From the NCBI RefSeq assembly GCF_028858725.1, contig NC_084790.1:7180669-7244668 (forward strand): 64,000 nucleotides of DNA, given 5' to 3'. Below are positions 22,801-37,800 of the stretch, one piece after another; the first letter of the stretch is position 1, and every line of letters begins with the position of its first letter. The DNA comes from Colius striatus (taxonomy: Eukaryota; Chordata; Aves; Coliiformes; Coliidae). The notes under the pieces are model-generated. The model ran no database searches. It was not told the origin of the DNA and worked only from the letters and a program-made list of their open reading frames with translations. Made by a program: the position numbers and the translations under genes.

Positions 22801-25800
22801 GGGGAGCTCTGAAGACATTTTGTGCTAGTTGGATTATAGCGAATCTCTTTTTGTCTCAAAGATGTGTGCTACCTGAGATTAGTTAGCTCAACTTGAGAGT
22901 GTCAGAAAGATGCAATTCCCTCCTTACGGAGGACAGCTGGCTTTGCACTGTGGGAGCAGCACAAAAGGTGCTGTGGTGGGAGGCTTATTTTTTTCTGTTG
23001 GGCAAAAGGTATTGTTTTTCCTTTCTGTGCCAGCAAATGCTGTTGTACAACTTCCAGCGTTTTCTCAAACTCCTCCTAGTGCCAGGGTGTCCTTGGTTAG
23101 CATGATAAGCACCAGCTCTTGGGCTCCCAGGTGCCGAGCAAAAGAAGCTCTCAGTGCTGTGAGAAGCCTGGTCCTGCTGGCAGACTCCTGGCTGCTGCAG
23201 CATAGTGGGGTCTGCATCATGGTATGGGGGCAAGTAGCCTCGTATTTTGCTGTGGTAGCATCCACCTTCTCTCTCTGTAGCAAAATAATTTCTCCTGGAG
23301 TGTTGAGGTTTGTAATTTTGCTTACTTTCTACTTATTTTCTTCTGTAGGATCAGATTTCTTCACAACCTTCAATTCAGTTTGAAGAATCCCAAGGGGTGA
23401 GTACTGTTAATCTACATTGCAAATATTTTACCACTTTCACTTACTAAAAAAAATCCTGCAGACATTGTTAAGATATGCTTAATGCCAAATATGTTTTATT
23501 ATCTATTTATTTAAGAGCTGTAGCTAAAAGTGGAAGAAAATCATGCTTTAGGGATACTTTTTATCTTGCTATTGTCACCTTTTATCCTGAATTTGAAGGC
23601 AGTGGAAATAATGTGTGTGTCAGCAAACATTATCAGCTTCATTGCCTCTTAATATTTTTAAATGGACTTTAAGTGGTAGGTTTCAAGATGTGTAGAAGAA
23701 CTGCATTTTTGAGGAGTGAGCATACCGCAGACTACTGATGGTTCTTGGCCCTTTCCTAAAATTCTAATAAAAGAGTAATTCAAGCCTGTTGAAGAGTTAA
23801 AGGAAAATACGAGGAAATGTGGCTTCTGGCCACAGATCTGGTTAAACAGTCAGTGGTGCAAACTGGGGAATTAAAGCTGAATAAAATTAAATATGGGCTA
23901 TCATCTCTAAGTAGAATGATTTAAAATTTTGAGCTTAAGATTTAAACTTTAAGGGATGAGATTGTACCTCTTATGCTCTTAGCCTTAATTCAGATCCATT
24001 AATTGATTCAGTTTTCCACGTAGCTGTATGGTGCTTGTGTAGAGATAGTTAGGAAGGGATGAGAGAAGGATGGGTAAGGTCTTTATACCGGTGTGAGGAG
24101 GTACTCCTGTCCTCAGGTGTGAAAATACAGTCCTGATCCAGAATCAGTTTGACTAAAGGGTGCTCAGATGCTGGGCAAGTCATATCTGCAACAAGCTACT
24201 TTTGTAGACAGAAGTCTCTTAACACTGCAGTTGTAAGAAAATCCTTTCTCATATCTTATTCACATTTAAATTATACTGACAAATATTTAAACTATACTGG
24301 TAAAAGACTTTTCTTGCTAGAATGTATAACCATCTTGGTTAAGGGAGTCAGGTAGCTGTACCAGGAGAGAGTGGCCAGGAGCACAGATCAATTTGAATTA
24401 GAGGGAAGTCATACTTTCTAGTAAGGATGGGAAGTAATCCAGTAAAACAGACCCTGCCCACTAGCTTCCTGGCCTGTCAGCCACAGCAGCAGGTGTGTGA
24501 GTGCAGTAAGGAATGAAGCAGGAGCTGAGTTCAAAATAAGTCCTCAAAGTAGAAATAATTAACCAACCTGTTAGCCTGAAGTTCTGCTGAGAAAAAGCAT
24601 ACTGGTACTTTTCTATCTACCCTACACTCTCTCTTTATCTGTAAAAGTTCATGTGTTGTTTTCTCCTGTGATCTCTAGGAGCAGCTTTAAAGCAGAGTAT
24701 GTGAGGTTTGAGATGTTACTAGGCTGAGGGAGACTTTGTTTCTCAAATGTAAAAAATCTGCAAGCCAGCACGCTTCTGAAGAGCCAAGTGTTAACTTACA
24801 ATGGTGTCACCCTTGTTTCTATTAAAAAGTTAATCAAGGTATGTACTTTTTTCATTATGAAACTCAACAGTAAGGTTGCTCCCGTGCTTTATGAGATGGA
24901 AACATCTGCAGGGCCTCTGCTGCTTGCTGCAGAAGCAATAATCTCTTATTTTTCAAATAGAGACTTTTCAAATCTGTCTGTAATGAAGGAAATGCAAACT
25001 AAGGAATTTATTGCATGAGATTACAAACCCTAAGTCTCTGCAATAGGAAGAGAAATTTAAGGTCATTAAGGCAGACATTAAGTTAAACCAGGACATATAC
25101 TATTATACATACAGCAGAAGGGAAATGGTTAGCTTGTTATTTCTGGGTATTTGCCACCATGTTCTGAGTATTTCCAGGGTATATGAATTACACAGCAGAG
25201 GGCTGACTTGGCCCTTTAAAGACCTTCCTCTAGTGGGCTGGTCTCCTGTTGGAGGTCTCTGGAGTGAAGAGCACTCAAAGTGTGTTTGTCGGTGCCAAGA
25301 TGTTGCAGGTTACCTACAACAAGAAGACATTTCCTTAAATTCTGCTGAAAGCAGATAGTGATTTTATTTGTCTCATGAGAGTGTGTCCTCTGCAATTCAG
25401 GCAGTGATCTAACGCCCAGATGAGGATAAAATACAAGCATTAAAAAAAGAGGCTTTTTTTTTTTTAAATGCTCCATGTCTAGTTACACACATTCTAGTCC
25501 CAGTCCTCAATTGAGTGATGGGAAGGGCTGGACTGGAGAAATAAAAGGAATTTTTGGGTTTGAGGTGGTCTAAAGTTGTTAGATGTGGGAACTGAGAAAA
25601 GGAGCCTTATGCTAAAAGAGGCAAACAAGGAGCTTTTATTTTACGTATATGTTTAACAAGAAGCTAAAATTAGTGTCAGTGGGGTTCTGCAGTCACTTTA
25701 CAAAAAAAAATCCCAAAACAACAAAGCTTAATGTTTTCCTGGTCTTGAAAAACACAAAAGCAAATCCAGGTATGTGCTAAGGCAAATCATCTGTGCATGC

Positions 25801-28800
25801 TGCATAGTTAGCCTCTAGATGCTCTTCAGTACAAGAACCACTGAAACCGTGGGAATAGTCTGCACAGAACACAGCTAGGAGCTCAGTGATTTGTGATTTA
25901 GTGAAGTACCTGTGATGATTAAAACAAGCTTTTGCACCAGAGCACAAGTTGGCCCCTGGGAGGGGAGTACTTTTCCTCCTGGAACAACTTACTCCCAAAC
26001 AGACTGGATGGTAATGTCTACTGGTGCCTGAGATCACTGGAAGTTACCAAGGGACTGCAAGAAATAGATCACTATGATGATGTATATTAATTTTTAATTA
26101 ATTGTAATTAAACATTTAGGAATACATGTAGGCAGCCTCGAGAATGTAGCAGCTGTACTGTGTTAGATAGCTCTCAGGAACTTCAGTATTGACGTTGGAC
26201 TTGTAGCAGAGATAGGTCTAAAGGAAACAAAAGTGTCTGTTTATACTTCAGTATATTTGTGTGGTGATAATGTTTCAAACAACTGCTATTGCTTCTGTCC
26301 AATTTTTTTTTTTTTAACTTTTTCTATCACATCTCACAACTTGAGAATTTCTTATATAGAGACAACATTTGCAAAGCATGCACTGTATCAGTCCTCCATC
26401 TCCTGCTGCCATGCACGCATCCTTGTCCACCGTGATCTCTCCTTCTTCCAGTGTGGGTACAAAACCAGTTGCCTAGTTGGGGGAATTCATCTCCAGTTTT
26501 GCCTGCCTTGCTCGCAGCCTGTGCAAACCTGTGGTCCATGTGGATGTCAGGGACAGAGGTTGCAGCTCCTCAGTCAGGAACTTTTCTGCAGCAGGTTGGT
26601 GTCAGATTGCTGCTGTATGACAATGAGACCAGTGTTTGGGTTCATATGGATGAGCTGGTGCATGAAGGTGACTGCATGGGTTCAAATATTAAGTCATTTG
26701 AAAAAAGACCAGAGAGAAAAAAGGAAGGAGAGAGGGAGAAGACTGCAACTAAACAAAAATCTGATCTCCTAAGGTTGTCTGTTTGTCTCCAGGTCAACAC
26801 AATCAGTAAAATGTATGAATTTGAACTGATTTTTATGTAGTAAAATGTTTACCTTTTTTTGCAAGGCAGACATATGTTATCACATTATTTCTGTAGAAGG
26901 GCATCTTAATCTCCTTTTTGGAAGGGACATTGGCCACTTATGTTTTGTAGTGTACATCTAATGAAGGACGAGGTTTAACACTTCAAAGAAACAGCATTTT
27001 GGAAAAAGATTCCTAGTATTAAACAAATAAAAGAGTTCAGTACAGAGATCTTTCTTGTGTTTAAGAGCAGGTTTTTGGAGTTCCAAATTGGTCAGATCAG
27101 TTTCTGGAAAACTTTTGTCTCCTTCAAGACGCATGCTGGATGTCTGCATTAATGCAGACAAAGGAGTGAAGTTTTAAGCTCAGAACATAAAACATGGGAA
27201 AAAGGCACTGGTATGCTCAGCAGGCACATTCCCTAGTAGCAGGAGTTTGCCTTTTGTCAAATACAGTGTTGCTGTAAAGAAATTTTGAGTAAATATCAGC
27301 TTAGAAAATGGATTAATTGGAAACATCTCTCAGAATAATAGTAGGAGCCTGACTCCAAAGGTGCTGCAACTGGTGTTTTTTTAATCCTTTAATCCTGTTG
27401 TATATGCTTATGTCATGAGCTGGGTGCTGGTGTGGATGCCTGCACAGGGCAGGAAGCATATTCCATTTCAGGCTTGTCAACTGCCAAATCCTAGCCTTAA
27501 AAGTAAGGCTTTGGTTGAAAACCATTGCTGAGATGATGAGATTGGCATGCTTCTGAGAACAGACAAAGGAGAGGCACCGAACACGTCGGCTAAGCAAAAG
27601 TACCTAAAAATGCAATGCTCATGTCCATCTGATAATGTGATGCCATACTTTGGAAGAACAAAAGGAGAGAGTGGGTAGATGTGTTCAGAAAGGGAAGAGA
27701 CTTAGTGGCTTAGGCTTGGAGAGCAAAATATATTTGGCCTGAATTGAGGGTACTGTAACAGCCCATGCTATCAATAGGAATGATGGAAAAGAGAGGACAA
27801 CCGACAAAAAGCTATGAGCCAGAGAAATTGGAGTGAGTCGGCTCATGAGCTCAGGAGAAAATTATGAAGACTGCTTTTATGTTAGAGGGCCAATGAGGAT
27901 GATATGTCAGACCATGAGAGACCAATGATAAATCCAGAAATCAATTACCAAGGGGAAGGGATTAAAGTCAAGGGCCTGAGTTGTTCTAGTGGATATTCTC
28001 TATTACTAAAACCATTAAATGGTAAGAAATTGCAAGCCAATTTGAGGACGTAGAATTTAAAGTGACATTTTAAAGTAAACAGCAGAGGGTCAAGAGCGCT
28101 CTATACTCATCCTAAAGTGCTTCAGCATGACCAATGGTAACACTGGGGCCAGGTCGAAGCACAGCAGACCACTCTGCATGCACATCAGATTGGTGTGCTG
28201 GCACACCTAAGGGTCTGCAGCCATGGGGTTTGCTGCAAAAAACTTCCCCCTGCAAAGGGGTGAAAGGCAGAAGGCCACAAAGCAGGCTTCTATCGGTACC
28301 CTAATCTACCAAGCTTTTCTCAGGTTGCACAGGTGCTTGGTTGGAGCTTGCTGGCGTTTTATGCCTTGACATTTTTTTGTCATTTAAAAGTGAAAGCTTA
28401 TTTTCATTTAAGAAGATTTAGAAGTGCCATCTGCATTTTTGTTTCTGTTTTAAGAGCACACCCTGTTATATTAAAAGTCTCTCCTAATACTTGTGTCCTA
28501 AAAAGTCAAATTGGTGCTGGAGATTCAGGTACTTGGAAGTGGGAGGTCCCTTATCCTATCATCCACTACATAACTCAGATGAAAAACATGCCTGTGAGGG
28601 AAGGTTCTTGGGGTTGATCAAAATTGTCTTTGAATTGTATGCAAACATAGATGAAATTGTACAGCAGAGATAGAGCAAAATCTCCGCACCTGCCATCAGT
28701 TAAGCACGATCTCACCCACTCTTGCCTTTTTAGCATGATCTAGAAAGAGGCTTTTTTCATGTCCGTTAGGCTAGAGAGATGCATTTGACATTAATGGTAG

Positions 28801-31800
28801 GACTTCTTGTATGCTTCTGTTAAATAATGCAAATTATTTAGGCCAAACAACCAATTACTCAGTTTCTGGAACTAGAAAACAATTCTGCAGTGGCTTCTGG
28901 CACCACCTTTTTTACACCATATTTGACAATGTCTGTTAGTGGATTCACTAGAGACAGAAGTTTTTTTTAAAACTGTTTTTTTTTAAACAGAAAAGAGGGG
29001 GGATTGCACAGATGGTAAAATGTTGTGAGAAGTCAACTGTGAAGAGGAAGTGCAGAAGGGAAGGGTTTGAAACAGCTGGTCACTACAGACCAGAAAATTT
29101 GATCAAAGCTGGTGGGGAAAACTGTTGAGTGTTAACCTGTCTGTGCCTTAAGTATGTCTTAGCTTGCCTTTTTTTCCCCTTTGGTGCCGGCATTCTCCTG
29201 ATACCATGCACAGGTGGGTGATGCTGATAGCATCATAGGGATGCAGAGAGTTTTAAGCATGAGTAGGCATTATTTACTGCTTTGTAAGTTCTCATCCATC
29301 ACAACCTACCTGTGTTGTTACCTGCGAAGCAGACAGGTGATATTATTAGAATGTTTTGGTAGTTGTGGGCTTAGCTAGAAGTAGCAGCTAACACAGATAT
29401 TAAGACTCAAGTTGGATGTCAGCTGAAACTAAATATCTTGGATGAGGGCTGGTGAGCAGCAGGGCAGTGGAGGGAAGGGCAGTGAGGACTGCATGTGTTG
29501 GGTGGGATGTAGTGGGAGTTAGTACAAGGCTTAGCACAGCTGCCTGTGTGGATGTCTAGCAATGGAGAGAGTATTTTGTGTGATGGGGAAAGAAGTATGT
29601 GCAAGGATAAATGTGTTTGGGCATGTGAAGAGAAAAGTGATGTCCTGCTTTCCCATGCTAGTACATGATCTAGGATATATTTAGAGGCTTCAGCCTTGTC
29701 AAGTCAGACCAGTTAATTAACATGTTTAAAGCTGAGTGATATTAGGGGAAACATGCAGGGTTCACTTTACGAAGATGATGCCTAAAGCAGGGGGAGAGAT
29801 TGTTGTGAGCTGTGATCGTATACACCTGCTCTCAAGGTGACCTCTTTCCTTGTCTGGAGACAACTGAGGTGGTTCTTTGGCTAAGATGTGCAAATGTAAA
29901 GCTTTAGAGCTTTCTCATCTCCTGTTGTTGCCCTGTTTGGTCAGCGGCTGGTCAGGGTACAGTAGATGTATTGAAGGATTGTGACAAGGACTTCACTATT
30001 TCTGGAAGAAAAGCGTAGATTGGCTGTAAGTAATGGTGAGTGCTTGCTGTTCAGAAATCTCCCTCTTTGCTGTAAGAGTATATGGCAAAATCTTTTTCCG
30101 TGTACTGCACACCATGTACCAGCCAGGATGCCCTTTATATGTGGAGGGTTGAATACAAATCAAAAGCAGCATCTCTGAAACAAGTGTGCCAACAACAGGG
30201 TTACAGTGCTGCTTCCTGATGCAAACAGAAGTTTATTTTCTGTTATGGAGTAATGTGGTTGCAATGTATACTTTCCTATGAGGCTCCTTGACCTTCTGCA
30301 AGTATTACTCAGATAGGAAAAACAAACTTTTTGCCGCTACGCTTATCTCAAGCTGAATGCAGTGCATAATTCTGATTAGACCAAAGGTCCTTCAACTGCC
30401 TATTAAACTTTTTCAGAACCATGTAGTACAAATGTAGTGTAAAAACAAGACTGTTTATTCAAAATAGGAGACTTATTTGCAGAAGTTACTGAGTCTAGAA
30501 GGTACTTCAGGGTGTCATTTTATCTTGCAAGATACAGAAAAAACCAGTAAATATATCTACAGTAATAAAACTTGAGCATGAGGGTTTGAGGTGACAAGTT
30601 TTTACAAACCTATGTGTCATCAGCAAGTTTAAAGTATTGATTTCTCTAGGTTGCAGGTAATGTGTTGATATTCTATAAATATTTTCTAAATTGCATATTG
30701 TCTACCAAGAACTACATGCGTTACAAGTGTGCCTCTAAGATTGGCTTAGTTGATTTATCAAAGGATAAGGTCGTCTTTGCAAAGAAGCGAGGAGAGAGCC
30801 TTGAAATGTCTTCAGGTCAAAGCTGGTGTGTGGCGTTTGGTAGAGGAGGGTGTACCAGGGCTGATGGATGAAGCATTGTGCTTCTCTGGAGCAATGGTAT
30901 CTGATATGGTGTTGGGACAGGGAAGCTTCTGGTGAGCCAGAAAGCAGATCAAGAGTGACAGCTCATGCATGCAAATCTGTGATCATTGTTCTGCAGTTCA
31001 GCCAGCTGTTTCTTGTTGCTCCAGTCACATTCATGCACCTCATTATTGCAGAAGTGTGATGCTGAGGGCTTGTGTTGCTTGGGTGTTCAGCTGTATCCTG
31101 CAGATCATTTTTTGTACAGCTCCTTGTCATGTTGGGTTTTTACTTCATATGAGGATACCCAACGTCTTTTGCAGGATATTATACACCTGTTTTCAGATCT
31201 CTATTTCAGGTATTCAAAATTGGTGTGAATTCTAACTCGATCCTTATGCATTTTGTCCCTGCCAGCTTTGTATTACCTGTAGATACAATGATTGTTCTTC
31301 ATTCAGTTTCAGAAATGTTTGGGCTTTCATCTTTGAACCATAATATGAGAAATATGCTTATCTGATTTAATCGCATTTAAATCACTTAAAATGCATTTTT
31401 CCCCTCAAAGCTTCCCCCAAGATTATTAAACTGAGTTATCTGAATTCTGCCAAAATAAATTTGGCTGTGTGGGTATTTTGAATGGATCTAAAAGAAGATC
31501 ACAAAAATAGAAGGCTTGTCTACTGCATTACAGGTTACGTAAAAAAACTTTAGAACTGAGAATGAAAGACTTAATTTTTCATTCTGAGATTAGTTGAACT
31601 GCCACTTTCAAAATCTTCTGGCAGAGAAATATTCTTCCTTTGTTCTTATGTTCTCTTCACTCAATTTAATGAATGCCCAAGGAATGGTCATCTGTTTCTT
31701 CCAAAGTTAGTGAAAAATGTATCCTAAAAATTTGAGAATTACAGTAAGTTTCTACACCTTTTCTTTGCTCACGCAAAGAAACCTGTTACACTGCTTGCGG

Positions 31801-34800
31801 TAGCTGGTTCCCTCATCTTTGGTGTCTGTTTTTACAGTTTGTGTGGCAAGGGGGAGAAATACTTCAGTGTTTCCATTTGAGTTTGCTCCTGGGAAGTTAC
31901 TGTCAGTGATAAGCTTCTTCTGCGTTTTTATCGGTGTCTTTTTCAACATTTGAGAAGAATAAGACCTCACTGAATAGAGTGGAACAGCAGCAAACATATT
32001 TTCCAATGTGCTCTATGGCAAGCTTCAGTCTTTATGTTATTGGATCAAAATACATAGAAGCAATCTAAGAATTGCCATGAGTTTAAACCACACAGAATTT
32101 TAAATATTAGGTTACAAATATTCCTGATATTTAAGGTGATTGCATATACACTCTTTCATCTGATTAATAGGATATATTTACTTAAAATAAGCTTTGAGAA
32201 TGAAGTCTAACCATAAACAGCAAGTTACCTGCTTCCCTCTGTTCATCAATGTAGTTCTTGAGGGTTAGCTTTAAATTGATCATAGTGTAAGTTTGTTGGC
32301 TTTTCAAAAAATGTATCATGTTGAAAAACATTACCTCCTCTACAGTGTGTTAAATGCATATTGTCCAGTTGATATCTACACACCTGCTGTATTTATAATA
32401 AAACCAGTATGCTGAAGCATTCAGTCAGTAGTAGTCAGTTTAATAGAATATAGATGAATTTGAGTGTCATATGCCCTTCTTATGTTGATGATTACTCTGT
32501 AGTAACCTTTATAAGAATTCGAATGTAAAGCTTCATATATAATCCAAGGTTATGTGTTTGATAATATACCTGATTAATTTCCATTCTTATCGAAAATGCA
32601 CAGATTGCTCTTTTAAGCATATTAGTATTTTAAGCTTAAGTACAAGAATATAGTATTCAGGCAACTTGTCTTTCTCCTTCATATCCAGTCACTGTCCCAA
32701 GCTGTTCATACACTCTGCCAGTACTGATGGTTAAAATAGAAATAAATTTGTTTTGTTGTTAACGTGTAATCAAATTGTTTTATAGTGGCACTTTGTGCAA
32801 ATTACATTTATGAAGACTGGGCCAGTCCCACAAGTAAAATACTAAAGATTTCTGAACAGGCTGCTGAATATTGCTTTTACCTACCTTATCTTTCTCAGTG
32901 GTATTTAATATTCCATTAAAAATGCAAGGAAATTTCAGAAGGATGTCTATTTAGATTTACTGCAAGCTCATTTTACCTTCATAATAAAGTAGTGGCATGG
33001 CAGTAGTTTTTTTGTGCTTCAGTATTGCATTGTATAGCAGCACATTGGAAGCTGTTCTTATGCCAATAAACATTTTAATGATGTCTCATATTTACATTTT
33101 TTAAATCCACTCTGTACCTAGAAAATGAAGTTTTGTTACATCTGACTAAACTTAGAAAAAACTATTTACGTTTCTCATTTATGCAAATAATTGCATCTAG
33201 AGCTGAGTAAAAGAAAAAGGCTTTCAGCCCCTGTTGGAATTAATCTTTTGTGGCTTAAGAAGATTTGCTCTTGTAATTGGAGTGTTGCTGAGGTTTTTTT
33301 TCTTTCTTGGAGCTCTATGTGCTTCATTAGGATCAAGTAAATCACAAAGTCGGGGCAGTGTCTTATGTGGTCTCTGAAAGTTGCTGTCATCTGTTCTGTT
33401 AGCTGAGCTTTGTTCTGTTGGATTATACTTGGGCAAGATGCAGTTAAGCACATATGTATTATTCCGCTAAATGCTGCAGGATGACTTGTTAACTTGAATG
33501 CTTTGCTTTATTAGAGGCTGGGTGACTGTAGCTTTTCCAATGCAGTTACCGCTGTGATAGACACAGTGCCAGCAGTGCTGTCTGAGGGAGAGGTGTGCCA
33601 GAGCAGTTTTAATGACATGACTGAAATACCTAAGAGTTCTGAAATACAGTTTCTCATTTAAAATTACAGTCCTAGGTTAATCACAAGCAAAGGACTATAG
33701 ATTGAAGTTTTTACGTGAACTTTTCTTTTCCTTTTAGATTATTAAAATTCCCAATGGTGATGTGCCAAATGAAGTGCATACATTTAACTTCAGCCTGGCA
33801 AATGTTGACAAAGTTAATCCTCAGGAAGGCTTTGACTGTGTCCAGCAAAAGCACTCCAGGTAAGTTTTACTTAACGTAAAATAACGAAGTATGCTCATAG
33901 TGATGAGCTCAAGTAGAAGATTAATTCCTAGCAATAGCACGTTTCTTACTAATTACAAATACTTGGTTTTACAGGGAATTCTTTTTTGTTTTACTCTTAA
34001 AGTAACATTTTGAGTACTTTCTCACCTCTTAGTGCTATTTTTAAAAGCATTCAGAGTTTAACATCATACAAGCTAAACCAGATCCATTCTACAACTGTAT
34101 GTAAATATGATTATGGCTGGAAGCATGTGAGCATGCTGGCCATCATGGATAGCTGTCGTATTCTAAGAGCCACATGAATCCATTACCTTATCCACAACAG
34201 CATGACCATGATGTTTTGGAACTCAAAGGTAGTAATAGCAGTGCTTTGTCCTGGTTCTTTGAGTCAAAGTGAACAGTGTTAACACCTACCAAAGAGGCAG
34301 GAAAATACCACGCTTTTACATTAAGTCTGCTTCAGCTTATAGAATATTACGTTCAGGGAAGTATCGTTGTAATCCAGCGGTGCTGAAAAACTGTTTGTCC
34401 CATTTGTGTAACTAGGACATCGCAGGCAGAGTTTGTGTATTGATCTGTGAAGCTGATAGCAAACAGGTACACTGAGACATGTCTCCAAAAGGGAAGGTGT
34501 TGCTCAGGTTCTCAGTCACAGGAGAGCTTCTGCCCTCAATTTCAAAATGGAGATTTGTCTAAGTGATGGGGTTTGGGAGCAATAAGAAGATGAGTTGATT
34601 TTTATAGCTCTGCTTAACAGGAGAGAGCATCCTCACCCTCCTCTTTTGCCCCTTAAGACTTTTCTACTATGATACAGACTTTCAGTGAACATATTTAACT
34701 GTTTGGATTGGCAAAAAGCTGAGTGGTTTTGTGGCAGACCTGCGGGAGACTGGGACAGTGTGTTTTTTTGGGGAGATTTTTGTAATTAAACTGTACGTGA

Positions 34801-37800
34801 AAGAGGACAGTTGCCAAAGCTGGCATAAAGCATGGAGCAGATGTATGTACTGGGGGAGAGAGATCCTTACTCCAGTCCTGCTTTGCCTCTCCTGATCTCT
34901 GAGGGCACTTTCCTCCTTTGGGAAGGAGCACACTCCTTTAAAAAAATCCTTTATTTTTAAAGTAAGATTAAATTTTAAATATTTTAGTTCTAAATAATTT
35001 GGAAGAGCATGCCTAGGTAGTTTTAACATGGTTTTACTAATCTTCTTCAAAGCATAATCCGGACTAGCTTTTGCAAGGTCCATTGAAGCCAGGAGGGTTA
35101 ATGCACAAAATTTGTGTAGTGTTACAGAGTGGTTTAAAAAATATAAAACCAGAAAGAACCTCTGCAGGGTGTCTGGTCTGACCATGTGCTCAAGGCATGT
35201 CTAACTTCAGCTTCTCAGTGCTTAGCCATTCTGTGGTGAAAAAATGTATAATGGCAGTGATGTTCAAGGAAATGGGCAGTGGGTAAAAGCTGTGCTTAAG
35301 ATGGCAAGAAGGTCCATTTTTTATTTGGTAAATATGGTGATCTCAGAGAAAGGAATCAATAAATAGCCCTGAACAAATGAACAAAACTGGAGCTGTATCA
35401 TCTTGAGATGTTGGGCAGTTGCTTGGTTCAGCTTTATGACTTTCAGAAATGATGTGGCTAAGTCAAGACATGAGAGTCTTGACCCTTCTTGGAGTGGGGT
35501 GTTTTAGGGTCGTGGAAGTGTTTTGGCTTAGCTGAAGACCATGCATGCCCTGTCTGTGGCCAGAGCTGTTGCAGTGGTGAGTGCTGCACAGTGAACTTGT
35601 TAACAGTGTTGACAGTTAGGTGGGTTTAAGTGAAGCATTTGTTCTGAGGTGTCCTTCTGGCTGGATGCAGTACATTGCAGGCACACATTTGAACTCATCA
35701 TAGAGGCCTGGATGCCTCCCAAAAACACCTTCTGAATCCCAACACCCACCCTGACACCTCCGAGGAGGCCTCACAATCCCTCCCCAGATGCAGAGTTTGC
35801 TCCAAGTGCCTCTCCTCAAACATGAATCCTTGGAGAAGAAAGCAGGTGGACCACAGGTGCTCCTCAGCACTGTCAAATGCACAGAGCAGGTGATGAGGAG
35901 GGTGGACATTTTTGAAAGCAAGATAAGAGGAGACCAGGGCCCTATCTCGCCTCCCTGGGCCTTGCACAGGGTGTGTGCCATGTCCCTGTCATTGTCACTG
36001 CAGCACCAACACTGCCCTGAGAAGAGTGCCTTTCAAGAAGAGTGGCAAGAGGAAATTGTAATTACACCAACAGGTGGAACTGATACAGTTTGAATTTGTA
36101 GAGACAGTCTGAAATATATTTACACCCTAACCCAGCTGTCAGAACTGGAAAACGTTTTTCTTCACCTGTTAAGACAGGTTTTAAAGTTCCTGGTACAACC
36201 ATACTTCTAAACCTGAACTAGTGCTTGGGCTCAACCTTTTTCAATGTTTTTGTAGTTCTGGAGTCTTGCAACTCAGTTGCGTGGGACCTATAAAGAATAA
36301 AATTATAATACGCCCAGTAAGAGATTCCTCTCAGCCGACCAGAAAGTGCACGACCCAAGCAGAAGAGGAGTCGCGCAATGGAAGTACAAAGGCTATTAAA
36401 CCTAGTGGACCATTTTTAGGTATGGTTGTGTTTCATTTTTTACTGGATATCTGTAAGTTTTTAAACTCAGTAATTTATCTTTTCAGCACACAGCCTTGGG
36501 AAACATGGTGTGTTCAGAGGTCTTGGGTGTAGGCAGCTTGCTCTCGTGTTGGAGATTTGCAGTCTCCTGTTGCTGCATTCAGACGTGAGCCTTTTTTTTT
36601 CCCCCAGAAATCTTGCTATTCATTCCTTGTTCCCATATTGCATGGCTGGTTGAAATTTTGAACATTCAGGTGAGGGCTTTGTACCACCCCATGCACTTAA
36701 ATTGTCTGGTGTACTGGATCACTTTATGGTTTTGTAAAAGCACATTTAAGTACCTAAATACTGTGCTAAACCATTAACCTCAATTTGTAATCTAAAGATA
36801 TTAACATTGAGGAGGTCTCGTATACGAATTCATAAGCTTAATATGAAAAATCTTGCTTTTCACACTTGGCAGTTGTGATAAAAATGTATTTATTTTATGT
36901 CTTGGTCATTAGTAAGCAGTTGTTACCTCAAAACCATGTTGGATTTAAAAAAAAAACAGTTTAAATAAGGTAATATTGACATCTTCCCATGGATTTCATT
37001 GTTTTCCACAAACCAAGAAGTGTTTAGGTGGTATCATTCATTATTAAACTGTTCTGAGTACCATTTCCCCAAGGAGCTTGGAGCCAGCTATAGGTAGACA
37101 TGAGTTGAGTATCCACCTCATAGGCACTCAGTTGTACAGGCAGCAACAGTCCTACTCAGAGCAGCAAGCTGAACCAGTTACATCTGTCTTCATTAAGTAA
37201 AACAGGCTCATGTTGGGCAGTGACTCCAGTTTTACAGCATCACAGACATCCCTGGCAGCCATGGTCCAATGCTTCTCTGCCTCAACTTACTGTGGAGTAT
37301 TTTAAGCCAGGATCACCATGGCTTTTTGGAGATGCAAAACTGTTTGTGGCCTTGACTCAAATGGAGCTTGATATGGGTTGATACCAGGGTGTACAGTTGG
37401 AACTGCTTCCTGTCTGTTGTCTAAAATGTTCTTGGAACAGCAGCATGAGAGGAGTCACTTCCACATATTTCTAAACTTATAATTTTGGAATTTTGCATAC
37501 GAATGATCAGCATGATTGTTGTTGGTGGCTAAAATAGATTATAAGTGAATATTTGGTATTAAATAAACAGGGTCTGAAGACTAGCAGAAGGACCACTACA
37601 ATATTTGGGGGTTCTTTTGTTTCAGACTGGCACTCAGGGAAGCTCAAATAGGACAAGTGTAATGGTTGGTAAAGCATAGTAGTGACTTTGCAACATGCTT
37701 CATACAGTAAAAATGAGGAACTGAGATTTATAGTCGTGTTAATGCTTAGTTGAGTTTTCAGTTTGGTTAGTTTTTAAAGTGATTTGAAGGTATGACTTTA

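Noticed and set aside
22910..23383. 158-codon frame ending over exon 2
   Set aside because: It reads exon 2 in a frame other than ELL2 and has no recognisable motif.
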